A stretch of DNA of 64,000 nt from CAZQKW01 sp964594075 (GTDB lineage: Bacteria; Desulfobacterota; WTBG01; CAIYCZ01), in contig CAZQKW010000014.1 in assembly GCA_964594075.1 (NCBI GenBank), forward strand, positions 8,970-72,969, given 5' to 3'. The translations under genes and the position numbers were made by a program. Under the pieces are notes generated by a model. The model ran no database searches, was not told the DNA's origin, and saw only the letters and a program-made list of their open reading frames with translations. How positions within the stretch are numbered: the stretch's first letter is position 1; every line of letters starts with the position of its first letter. Of this stretch, positions 27,334-35,320 are shown in pieces.

Positions 27334-28695
27334 GTGAAGAGTGCATATGATTTAGTGGTTATAGGCGCCGGCCCCGCAGGGCTGACTGCTGCCAAATTTG
27401 CAGCAGAAAACGGCTTGTCTGTTGCGCTGCTGGAACGAAAAGATACCATTCACGAAGTGCTCAGGATGTGCGGCATGATGCTGGTTACGCTCTCCGGAAA
27501 TTATATGGGCGAACGTCTCATATATAACGAAGAGCTTAAACGCATATCATTCCCGCATCACGGGTTCAGTGTGAAATATGAAGGGCCGACAAAGGACTTT
27601 TATGCCTGGGAAATCTATTCGCCCGGTGGGGAAAAGATTACCTTCGGCGATTACGCATCCAATGTTAAGAAAGGCAAAGCAGGACGTGCTACTGCAGTGT
27701 ATGATAAAAGCGCCTTTTTGCTGGGCCTTGCTGAAGAATGCCGCAATCTCGGGGTCAGCATTTACACCGGTGCAAATGTTGTAGATGTGCGAAAATCCGG
27801 CGATATGGTTACTGTGTTGACCGCAGAGGGCAGCACGGTTAAGGCGCCCTTTGTTATTGCCGCAGATGGGCGTATTTCACGAACTGCGCGCATACTGGGC
27901 ATGAATAAGAACCGCGGGTTCTTTGGCACGGTAGCTTCCTGGGCTTATGAAATGACCAACCTCGACCTGCCGAGCCCCTATGCCCTCATACAGCCTCTTG
28001 TTCAGAGCGGCGATCCGCCGATGCTGGGATTCATTATCCCGCGTGCATGGAAACATAACGGCGAAGACCTCTGGCTGGTAATGGTCTCTGATACGAATCC
28101 CTCCAACGACCATGAAGCACTGTGTGAACATTTTATTCAGCACAGCAGGTTTTCCTCCTGGTTTAAGCGAGCGAAGCGGATTCGCAAGCTGGGTGTGTGC
28201 GGAAACATGTATGGACCGATTGGTCGTCCTTTCAAAGACAATGTGATTATTGCGGGCGACGCCGGCTGGTGCCAGGAGGCTGAAATGAGCGGTGCAGTAA
28301 TGTGCGGCTGGAAAGCAGGCACCACGGTCAGCTTTGCCCTGCAGGAAGGGTTACTCAATGAAGACGGCGCGCAACCCTACCTTGAGTGGTGGAAAAAATA
28401 CCACCTTGACACCCTAGACTATACGGTATTTCTAAAAAACCTTGCCATGCCGATTCTCTGCACAGACCGTGAAATTGACTATATTTTTAGCAAAATCAAG
28501 GAAACACTGCCCACATTGCTTGACCCTTATGAAGTGCCACGGCATATGGGCAGCGCCATGGCACGGGTAATTCCCGAAATACAGGCTGAACGGCCTGATC
28601 TGTTGAAAAAACTTGAAGGATTTGCCTCCCTGCCGGCGGAAGTAATGTTGAAAAATACTATCCGGGCGGGTTTCAATGGCAGTTTTTCCATTTAA
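27334..28695 (+). CDS. FAD-dependent oxidoreductase, geranylgeranyl reductase/FixC type
   Basis: A 453-residue flavoprotein starting at GTG with AGGAGGAAG just upstream. The Rossmann motif VVIGAGPAGLTAAKFAAENG (residues 8-27) and LLERK bind FAD; VIAADGRIS (about 172) and IIAGDAGWCQEAEMSG (about 306) are the second and third FAD motifs of the geranylgeranyl reductase/p-hydroxybenzoate hydroxylase group. Members reduce isoprenoid double bonds or hydroxylate aromatic or polyene substrates. It is 70 bp downstream of the TetR gene and is followed by a strong terminator at 28707-28744. Its place beside bilin-reductase-like and exporter genes suggests a shared pathway. Substrate unknown. Confidence 0.88.
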   Translation: MKSAYDLVVIGAGPAGLTAAKFAAENGLSVALLERKDTIHEVLRMCGMMLVTLSGNYMGERLIYNEELKRISFPHHGFSVKYEGPTKDFYAWEIYSPGGEKITFGDYASNVKKGKAGRATAVYDKSAFLLGLAEECRNLGVSIYTGANVVDVRKSGDMVTVLTAEGSTVKAPFVIAADGRISRTARILGMNKNRGFFGTVASWAYEMTNLDLPSPYALIQPLVQSGDPPMLGFIIPRAWKHNGEDLWLVMVSDTNPSNDHEALCEHFIQHSRFSSWFKRAKRIRKLGVCGNMYGPIGRPFKDNVIIAGDAGWCQEAEMSGAVMCGWKAGTTVSFALQEGLLNEDGAQPYLEWWKKYHLDTLDYTVFLKNLAMPILCTDREIDYIFSKIKETLPTLLDPYEVPRHMGSAMARVIPEIQAERPDLLKKLEGFASLPAEVMLKNTIRAGFNGSFSI

Positions 28696-28706
28696 TCTGT
28701 GATTAC

Positions 28707-28744
28707 CGAGGGCACAAAAAATGTTTTGTGTCCTCGTTTTTTTT
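28707..28744 (+). terminator. Rho-independent terminator after the FAD enzyme
   Basis: CGAGGGCACAAAA, loop AATG, TTTTGTGTCCTCG, then eight or more T. A long near-perfect stem. It would reduce read-through into the flavodoxin-like gene, which may therefore have its own weak promoter in 28745-28800. Confidence 0.85.
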
Positions 28745-28811
28745 AGAGTATAAGAAATGTGGCAGTAATTATTGAAGCGCTCACTAAAAACACAATCAGA
28801 GGAGGAATGAC

Positions 28812-29933
28812 ATGATCAACCGAAAACATCTTCTTATTGCTGTTCTTTGGATTTTTTGTTTGCTGGCTATACCGGCATCGGGCAGCGCCGGACAGCTAAA
28901 GGGTCTTCTGGTATATGACTCAATTTACAGTTCCACTGTCGAGGTGGCATACTGGATCAAGGCGATAATTGGTTACGATCAGCATCTTGACGTGAAAAAA
29001 ATTGATCAGGTCGTTACCGTCAAACCCTACGACTATGTGATAATCGGCAGTTACACAAAATGGGAGAAGCCCTCGCCCCGAATTTATAAGTTCATGGAAG
29101 TTTTTCAGGATGATCTTGCCACCAAGAAGGTGGCGTATTTTCTTACCTGTGGTGATTTTGATGAAACCATGATTCTGAAAACACCCGGCGGGACCCCGCA
29201 CCTGATTGCCGGTCGCAATTATCTCTGGGAAATACAGGAAAAATATCCCAACGTCAAACCGGTCGTTATCGCCGGATTCGGCGGTCGCCAGGTTCTGCCG
29301 GCGCTGCAGGGCACCGATTCATTCATGACCTGGATGCTGGAAAAACTTGCGAAAGAAGGCGCTGCGTGGAAGGGCCTTGATATTTGGGAGTCGCTGGTTC
29401 CGGAACGGGTTGAATGTTTTGGCAATGAGGTTCGCGTTAAAATTCTCGGACTTGACCCGTTGTCCGCAGCAGAAATAAAGAAATATCGAGGCTTCTGGAA
29501 TTCTCTGCAGCCGGCGTCGCTCACTGATCCCAGCAAAGTTAAGTATACCCCAAAACCTTACAATGTTTTAGTAAACACCGACCGGGTATATTATACTCGA
29601 TCCCACATAAAAGGCACACTTGAAGCCACCATTCAGATGCTGCAGAACTGGGCGCAGCAGAACAACATCACCCTGAAGGAGCAGCGCAAAACATTTTTTA
29701 ATATTTATTACCACGCAATTAAAAACTATAACGGCAAGGAATTGACCGTGCATGTTGTCGCATCCACATTTCCCGAAACGCCCGGAAGTGTGCATGTGTC
29801 ATTCCGCTCCTTTGACAAACCGGCGCTACGAAGCGGCGCGGAGCAGGACATTCGCAAGGCTGAAGAATTACTCTGGGCACAAGGCAGAAAAATTGAAGAT
29901 CGTCACGAGACTGCCTCGTCTGTGTCAGAATAG
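28812..29933 (+). CDS. Exported flavodoxin/HemG-like protein with unknown C-terminal domain
   Basis: A 373-residue protein with a signal peptide (residues 1-27, SGSAGQ). Residues 30-200 resemble a flavodoxin-like domain of the HemG (protoporphyrinogen oxidase) kind: LLVYDSIYSSTVEVAYWI is the FMN phosphate loop region, YDYVIIGSYTKWEKPSPRIY matches the YD-x-V-[IV]-IG-[AS] second loop, and VAYFLTCGD the third. The last about 150 residues form a separate domain that I do not recognise. An exported flavodoxin is unusual, since FMN is normally inserted in the cytoplasm; export may need Tat or the domain may no longer bind FMN. GGAGGA precedes the ATG. It is followed after 29 bp by the membrane-anchored bilin-reductase-like gene, so they are probably partners. 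Confidence 0.7.
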   Translation: MINRKHLLIAVLWIFCLLAIPASGSAGQLKGLLVYDSIYSSTVEVAYWIKAIIGYDQHLDVKKIDQVVTVKPYDYVIIGSYTKWEKPSPRIYKFMEVFQDDLATKKVAYFLTCGDFDETMILKTPGGTPHLIAGRNYLWEIQEKYPNVKPVVIAGFGGRQVLPALQGTDSFMTWMLEKLAKEGAAWKGLDIWESLVPERVECFGNEVRVKILGLDPLSAAEIKKYRGFWNSLQPASLTDPSKVKYTPKPYNVLVNTDRVYYTRSHIKGTLEATIQMLQNWAQQNNITLKEQRKTFFNIYYHAIKNYNGKELTVHVVASTFPETPGSVHVSFRSFDKPALRSGAEQDIRKAEELLWAQGRKIEDRHETASSVSE

Positions 29934-29962
29934 CTTTTCATTATACAGGGGGTAACCAGCAT

Positions 29963-30754
29963 ATGAATATAATAAAATGGCTATTGATCATTATCATAGT
30001 CTTGATTGCGCTTGTTTTGGTCGTCACCTCAGTCTTGAGAAGAAGCGGCGATCAGATGTATGCCCGGTATGACCGATACGCGCGTGAAGCGCTGTCCAAA
30101 AATTTCATGTTGCAGCAATATCCAATAAAGGCTGAATTTCAGAAGATCGCTCCCTGGAAAGCGCTGAAAATGTTTCAATTCGTCGTGGACAGCCAGCAGA
30201 CTGACCGCATTGCCCGAATCAACACGATTGATGCGACGCTGTTTCTCTGCATGAAAATGTATACGCTGCTGCTGCGGCCGAATTACGATTATAATCTGCC
30301 CATGTTGTCGGTTGACATCATTGCCATACCAGGCGGCAAGCGCGTCTATGTTCTTGAGGTTATAGATCCGGCGCGTATTGAAGATGCTAACAAAAAAGCC
30401 GGCTATGACAAAATGAGGAAATGGATGCCTGAAGTGGAAAAATTTGAGCAAATGCCGACCCGCGACTGGTTTAAGGATTTTCTCGCGGATGTGAGCATCC
30501 ACATCAATGCCAAAGCATCAGACGACGACGTCCTGTTTGACATATTTAAAACCTACATTGATGCGTATATTGAAATGGCGCAAAATGCTCAGAAGCTTAA
30601 CGCCGCACAGAGTAACATGGTGAAATCCGGCATTGAATTTTACGTTTCCACGCTGCTTGCAAAGGGCGGTCCTGCCGTTGATGTCTTCAAAAAAATTCTT
30701 GGCCCCGAAAAGCAGCAGGAATATATCCGAACGGTAATGTTCGGCATTGAGTAG
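29963..30754 (+). CDS. Membrane-anchored ferredoxin-dependent bilin reductase-like protein (second paralogue)
   Basis: A 263-residue protein with one N-terminal membrane segment (residues 5-24) followed by RR, so the positive-inside rule favours a cytoplasmic C-terminal domain. Residues 95-263 align with the protein of 15359-16057: LRPNYDYNLPMLSVD (104-118), GGKRVYVLEVIDP (124-136), FKTYIDAYIEMAQNA (195-209) and a C-terminal G-P-x-V-x-x-x-K-x-x-x-G-x-E block. This is the order of motifs in PcyA/PebA-type bilin reductases. Asp118 sits at the position of PcyA Asp105, while the second Asp-Pro of PebA-type enzymes is Gly-Pro here; the soluble paralogue shows the opposite pattern. The preceding gene encodes an exported flavodoxin-like protein. 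Family link strong, function inferred. Confidence 0.6.
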   Translation: MNIIKWLLIIIIVLIALVLVVTSVLRRSGDQMYARYDRYAREALSKNFMLQQYPIKAEFQKIAPWKALKMFQFVVDSQQTDRIARINTIDATLFLCMKMYTLLLRPNYDYNLPMLSVDIIAIPGGKRVYVLEVIDPARIEDANKKAGYDKMRKWMPEVEKFEQMPTRDWFKDFLADVSIHINAKASDDDVLFDIFKTYIDAYIEMAQNAQKLNAAQSNMVKSGIEFYVSTLLAKGGPAVDVFKKILGPEKQQEYIRTVMFGIE

Positions 30755-30785
30755 CACATATCATTTATTCCGGTAATGACAAAAA

Positions 30786-30823
30786 AGTGGAAACTAAACG
30801 CCAGCGCGGTTTCCGCTTTTTTT
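30786..30823 (+). terminator. Terminator of the TetR/flavodoxin/bilin-reductase-like operon
   Basis: GTGGAAAC / GTTTCCGC stem with a 14-nt loop, followed by TTTTTTT. It ends 32 bp after the stop of the gene at 30754. Confidence 0.75.
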
Positions 30824-30851
30824 GTCTGCTGAGCGGTCGGGTAAGGGTGCT

Positions 30852-31544
30852 GTGGCTTATTTTCTCGAAATTGGTCCGCGGTTTGCGGAGATAACCGCCA
30901 TCTCCATTGTGGCAGTCACGATTCTGATAATCCTTGAGCGGCTGTGCGCGCCGACAGTGGCTGCATGGGGCGAGACATATCCGGCGCTCTTAACCTTCCT
31001 GGTCATAGCCTCAAAGACTGCAATTCCCTTCTTGCTTCTGCGGTCCCTGGCGGGGCTTAATCCCGGCTGTCTGGGCTGGACCAGGGGCGGCGTGATGCAA
31101 TCGCTGGGCAAGGGTGTTGTGTTGGCGGCTGTGATGATGGCCTGCGCCGGAATCTATCAAAAATATTCATATCTCATCTTTGGCACACCTTACCGGTCAA
31201 CGGGGGGCGCAATGCTGCAGCACGCTCATTCTTACAGCACTATTGCCCTCTTGCTTACAGCATCGCTGTTGAACGCATGGGGCGAAGAGATTATTTTCAG
31301 GGGCATGCTGCTGCCGGTGCTTTCACAACACACCGGGATTCTTCTGGCAATCGTTCTTCAATCGTTAATGTTCACCCTCTACCATTTTTTCCCGTTGCAA
31401 AACTCTCTGCTGCTTTTTTTTATGGGGATTCTTTTTGGTCTGGGCTATGTGTGGAGCGGCTCGCTCATAACGCCGGTAATCGCGCATCTCATTGAAAATG
31501 GGGCGGGCGTGGTGGTCTTTCTATTAAAACACCATCAGTCTTAA
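30852..31544 (+). CDS. CPBP-family intramembrane metalloprotease
   Basis: About 230 residues from a GTG at 30852 with AAGGG upstream; a TTG at 30822 would lie inside the preceding terminator. Several hydrophobic segments carry the CPBP (CAAX protease/bacteriocin-processing) motifs GEEIIFRGML (Glu-Glu and Arg) and a later FTLYHFFP and TPVIAHLIEN with the conserved His residues. Members cleave within membranes; roles include bacteriocin immunity and protein maturation. It stands alone after a terminator and 41 bp before the terC-like gene. Confidence 0.85.
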   Translation: MAYFLEIGPRFAEITAISIVAVTILIILERLCAPTVAAWGETYPALLTFLVIASKTAIPFLLLRSLAGLNPGCLGWTRGGVMQSLGKGVVLAAVMMACAGIYQKYSYLIFGTPYRSTGGAMLQHAHSYSTIALLLTASLLNAWGEEIIFRGMLLPVLSQHTGILLAIVLQSLMFTLYHFFPLQNSLLLFFMGILFGLGYVWSGSLITPVIAHLIENGAGVVVFLLKHHQS

Positions 31545-31585
31545 ATAACGTTCACTGACAATTCGATTCCAACCAGCGAGTATAC

Positions 31586-32572
31586 GTGATGTCGCATCAG
31601 ATACTATTATGGGTCGGCTTTAATATTTTTGTCTTAATCCTTCTTGCGGTTGATCTCGGGCTTTTCCACCGCCATTTGCATGTTATTAAGATCAAAGAAG
31701 CGTTGGGATGGAGCGTGCTATGGATACTGCTTGCCCTGCTGTTTAATGCAGCTATTTATGTATGGCAGGGCCCTGTGGTAGCCCTGTCCTTTTTAACCGG
31801 ATATTTAATTGAAAAATCTCTGAGCGTTGATAATTTATTTGTTTTCTTGATAATTTTTTCTTACTTTAAAGTCCCTCGTGTCTATCATCACAAAGTCCTT
31901 TTTTGGGGCATTATTGGCGCGCTGATAATGCGCGCGCTTTTTATTGCGGCGGGCGTTGCCCTCATTAACACATTTCACTGGGTAATCTATGTTTTCGGGG
32001 CGTTTCTTATAGTCATTGCCGGGCGCATGGCCTTTGAAAAGGAAAAAGAAATTCATCCCGAAAGAAATCCGGTATTAAAACTGTTCCGCATGGTTATGCC
32101 GGTTACGGGAAAATATGTTGAGGGGAAATTTTTTATCAGGAAAAATAAAAAGTTTTTTGCAACACCGCTGTTTATAGTCCTTCTCGTCATAGAGACGACC
32201 GATATTATTTTTGCGATAGATTCAATTCCTGCCATTCTTGCAATTACCACCGACCCGTTTATTGTCTATACATCCAACGTGTTTGCCATTCTGGGCCTGC
32301 GGGCGCTCTTTTTCGCGCTTGCCGGCATGATGGAATTATTTCATTTTCTAAACATCGGCCTCGCCATAATTCTTGCTTTTGTCGGCGTGAAAATGCTTCT
32401 CAGCAGATTCTATGAAATACCGGTGTCAATGGCGCTGGGAGTTGTCGCTGTCACTCTGATGCTTACCATTTCTGCTTCAATATATTTTCCTAAGCCGCAG
32501 CAGGAGAAATTGTCTATCCTTCCTGCCGAAGAAACACCCGCCGTAAAAAAATCAACGGGTAAGAAAAAATAA
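31586..32572 (+). CDS. TerC-family membrane protein
   Basis: A 328-residue protein with about nine hydrophobic segments. LAVDLGLFHR near the start, GYLIEKSLSVDNLFVFLIIF (about residues 72-91) and VIETTDIIFAIDSIPAILAI (about 197-216) are the TerC/Alx signatures with acidic residues in membrane helices. TerC/Alx proteins are linked to metal (especially manganese) export and loading of secreted metalloproteins, and to tellurite resistance. Start GTG at 31586 or ATG at 31589. No adjacent ter genes or visible yybP-ykoY riboswitch in the short 41-bp gap. The C-terminal tail is charged. Confidence 0.93.
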   Translation: MMSHQILLWVGFNIFVLILLAVDLGLFHRHLHVIKIKEALGWSVLWILLALLFNAAIYVWQGPVVALSFLTGYLIEKSLSVDNLFVFLIIFSYFKVPRVYHHKVLFWGIIGALIMRALFIAAGVALINTFHWVIYVFGAFLIVIAGRMAFEKEKEIHPERNPVLKLFRMVMPVTGKYVEGKFFIRKNKKFFATPLFIVLLVIETTDIIFAIDSIPAILAITTDPFIVYTSNVFAILGLRALFFALAGMMELFHFLNIGLAIILAFVGVKMLLSRFYEIPVSMALGVVAVTLMLTISASIYFPKPQQEKLSILPAEETPAVKKSTGKKK

Positions 32573-32667
32573 TTTTCGGCAACAATTTTTGCCGTTCCCT
32601 CTGGGGCCGACGTGTGCGCAATAAACGCAACGGTTTTAGCGGGGTATTGAAAAACATCATCGCATAC

Positions 32668-32774
32668 GGGCTTGTGATCCGAGATTCACTCGTAACGCAG
32701 CGAAGTGCCACACTGTTGCTACTATTGAGATTCTTCGCTTTATTCAGAATGACACGTTTTCAACAGCCTGTTAG
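32668..32774 (+). repeat. Repeat family R1, copy b
   Basis: About 105 bp aligned with copy a (1860-1964). The distal 47 bp are almost identical: AGATTCTTCGCTTTATTCAG, AATGACACGTTTTCAACAGC, CTG. It occupies most of the 337-bp gap between the terC-like gene and the sigma factor gene. Confidence 0.8.
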
Positions 32775-32909
32775 CGCGGTCGTATTTACTGCCATGTGCG
32801 TTCCTGACACGCTTCCCGCAAACATTACCAGATTGTAATAATCAAGAAACTTTTCTGTAAAAAACACAGTTTATACTGATGGGTAAAAACAACCCCAGGT
32901 AAAACAACT

Positions 32910-34244
32910 ATGAGGGAACTGGCCATGCAGACACCATTTTTACATGAACCCGTTGAATATCCATCAGAAAACGAAGAATTTGCAAAAGAACTCAATACTG
33001 GAGAGCAGCTCGCGTTTTGCGACCTTTTGGACGATGAAACTGCCGCGTTTGAAAACACTCCAGATATCCATTGTGAAGATACGCTGACCGCATACTTGCA
33101 TGATATAAAATACTTTGCACCGCTTCCGCGAGAACAAGAGCAGGCTTTAGCCAGGGCTTACCATGAGGCTGAATCCATGAAACGTTATTATACCAATGAA
33201 TGGCTGCTTTTATTTTCAGACCTGATAGACAGGAGAAAAATAATGAAAAAACGGCTTGACTATTTAGAGCCGGCTGATGCTGCGCTGCAGAATCTGATAG
33301 GCGTGCTGCAATCGATGCGCTCTCGCACGCGGACAACTGACCGCCATAAGGCAGGCAATGTGAAATTTCTTGCGCTGGAGGAAGCAAAATACGTGAACCT
33401 GACAAAGCTATACCACACTGGCACAACAGCAAAGCTCAAATGCTTCCTGAAACCGATTCGTCGCGAAAATAAACGCACGCTGGTGCGGATTCTACGCCAG
33501 TTTTTGGCGCATGAAAAACGAGCACAACAGGCAAAAGAGGCATTAGCGCAATCAAATCTTAGGTTTGTGATTAGCATTGCCAAAAATTACGTTAATCGCG
33601 GCCTTTCACTCGCTGATCTAATACAGGAGGGCAACCTGGGGCTTATTAAGGCAATCGAGAAGTTTGATTATCGGCGCAATCTTCGCCTCAGCACCTATGC
33701 CGGCTGGTGGATTCGTCAGACCATTGTGCGCGCGCTGGAAAACAAAGCGCATACCATACGCGTGCCGGTCTATATGAACAGTAAAGTCCGGAAGGTTAAA
33801 AACCAGATGGACCGGGATTGTGCAGTGCCAGCGTGCGAAACCAACCCAGAGGGCTGCGGCCATGATGCCCTGGTATATCGCGCCATGCAAGTCATGCATG
33901 AGCCGATTGCCCTCGATGCGGCACATAATGGGGCGCGCAGCTTTCACGAATGTATAGCGGATATTCACGCCCCCTTTACACCAGACCGGGAAATTGAGCG
34001 CTCGTCTTTTGCCCGGGGAACTGCGCACATTCTCCAGTGCCTTTCAGCCCGCGAGAAAAACGTTATTCGCCTGCATTTCGGTTTGGGAGAAGGCGAATGC
34101 CATACCCTGGAAGAAATCGGCGTCCGCTATGGTATTTCCCGCGAACGTGTCCGCCAGATCGAGAATGCCGCGCTGCGTAAGATACGGCTGTTTTTAAAAG
34201 CCCGCCAATTTCAGCATCTGTGTGAAGATTTTCAGAGCTGCTGA
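32910..34244 (+). CDS. RNA polymerase sigma-70 family factor (RpoD/RpoS-like)
   Basis: A 444-residue group 1/2 sigma factor. Region 1.2 is EDTLTAYLHDIKYFAPLPRE (about 57-76); a non-conserved stretch of about 110 residues follows; region 2 has LRFVISIAKNYVNRGLSLADLIQEGNLGL then STYAGWWIRQTIVRAL (2.3-2.4), which contacts the -10 box. Region 3 is shortened and atypical, with CETNPEGCG inserted, and region 4.2 has EEIGVRYGISRERVRQIENAALRKIR for the -35 box. It lacks a long acidic region 1.1, so it is more likely an alternative sigma (RpoS/RpoH/SigB-like) or a second RpoD than the primary factor. The upstream gap contains repeat R1b and a TATACT at 32872. Confidence 0.9.
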   Translation: MRELAMQTPFLHEPVEYPSENEEFAKELNTGEQLAFCDLLDDETAAFENTPDIHCEDTLTAYLHDIKYFAPLPREQEQALARAYHEAESMKRYYTNEWLLLFSDLIDRRKIMKKRLDYLEPADAALQNLIGVLQSMRSRTRTTDRHKAGNVKFLALEEAKYVNLTKLYHTGTTAKLKCFLKPIRRENKRTLVRILRQFLAHEKRAQQAKEALAQSNLRFVISIAKNYVNRGLSLADLIQEGNLGLIKAIEKFDYRRNLRLSTYAGWWIRQTIVRALENKAHTIRVPVYMNSKVRKVKNQMDRDCAVPACETNPEGCGHDALVYRAMQVMHEPIALDAAHNGARSFHECIADIHAPFTPDREIERSSFARGTAHILQCLSAREKNVIRLHFGLGEGECHTLEEIGVRYGISRERVRQIENAALRKIRLFLKARQFQHLCEDFQSC

Positions 34245-34582
34245 TTTCTATAAACAGCGCATTGTTTGACAGCGGCATTTTTTGTGTTCCCGTGACAATA
34301 TGTGTGCATTAATGCCGTGACTACCCAAACAGAGGCACGCACACTTTCGACAATACATCGCTTCGGCCACCATCTCGCCCGTTAGCTCGGCACAATACCA
34401 AACCTCTTTTCTATAAAATCATTTAAACATTAGTTTCGGGTTCGTTGTTTCTTCGTTATAATTTTTTTAACCCCAAAATGCAGTTGTGTGGTAAACTATT
34501 TTTGTGGTACTGTCGCCCGCAAAGACAGCGGTTAGTAGTTTTACTTTTTTTGCGTGTCTGACAAACAGAAAGCAGGTAGATT
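34245..34582. other. Intergenic region upstream of the DUF1846 operon
   Basis: 338 bp without a gene. TATAAT at 34457-34462 is a good -10 box but with a poor -35 (TTTCGG at 17 bp). A small hairpin CTGTC...GACAG lies at about 34508-34529. AAAGCAGG precedes the ATG at 34583. Confidence 0.4.
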
Positions 34583-35320
34583 ATGAAAACCATGCGCAAT
34601 AATGCTTGGAAATACGTTTACTGGTTTGATGAACACGGGATGCTGCAGGTAAAAAAGGATCTGCAGGAAAAGGGCATTGACCCTACCCCGTCAAAACAAA
34701 ACCCCTGCGAGGCGTTGCGCGGAGATATTGGATATGCCGAGCCCCATGTCTGGAATAGCATCTGCAAGCATGACGCAGCCCCATGGTATCACGCCTCAAT
34801 ACATGCGGGCAAATATCTGGTCGTGTCATCTTTTGCGTTGCCTGAAGCATACGAGCGTTTTCTTGAAACAACTATTGAGCTCACCGCGTTTGAGCCGCCA
34901 GCTCTGCCGGATGCAAAAATGCTCGCCGCATTGGCTCAGGATACAATCTATACCGCGCGCGAACCTCAGGGCTGGGGGCAGTTTCCTCCCCACATGGGAG
35001 AAGCAATCGTTCACGGACTAACAAAAATGACCGGCACGCCGCCCGCAAAGGATTTTTCAGAATTACTCCAGACCTGGACTGCGGTTCACGCCAATTTTGT
35101 TAATCCCCGGTATCGCGCGGGCGAGAAGTTAATGAATGCGCCCTACTCCGTCGCCGATACCGTGCATATCAGCAGTTGCTGTGTTGAGCTGTTTAATCTG
35201 CTTGATTCTTCGGAAAACACCCTTCTGGTGCGTCCCTGCATTGGCAGTGTCATAGTCAGGGTGCTGGAACAAGATCGTTATTACCGCGTCACGCGGCATA
35301 GAAAAAAAGAGAACCCATGA
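34583..35320 (+). CDS. Conserved-looking protein of unknown function upstream of DUF1846
   Basis: A 245-residue soluble protein with no signal peptide or membrane segment. It has an N-terminal MKTMRNNAWKYVYWFDEHG and a Trp/Pro-rich middle (QGWGQFPPHMGE). I do not recognise a family. Its last four bases overlap the start of the DUF1846 gene (ATGA arrangement), so translation is coupled and the two proteins probably act together. Confidence 0.75.
   Translation: MKTMRNNAWKYVYWFDEHGMLQVKKDLQEKGIDPTPSKQNPCEALRGDIGYAEPHVWNSICKHDAAPWYHASIHAGKYLVVSSFALPEAYERFLETTIELTAFEPPALPDAKMLAALAQDTIYTAREPQGWGQFPPHMGEAIVHGLTKMTGTPPAKDFSELLQTWTAVHANFVNPRYRAGEKLMNAPYSVADTVHISSCCVELFNLLDSSENTLLVRPCIGSVIVRVLEQDRYYRVTRHRKKENP

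Noticed and set aside
32576..32594. CGGCAA...TTGCCG hairpin after terC
   Set aside because: No T tract follows on the plus strand, so it is not a convincing terminator for terC.
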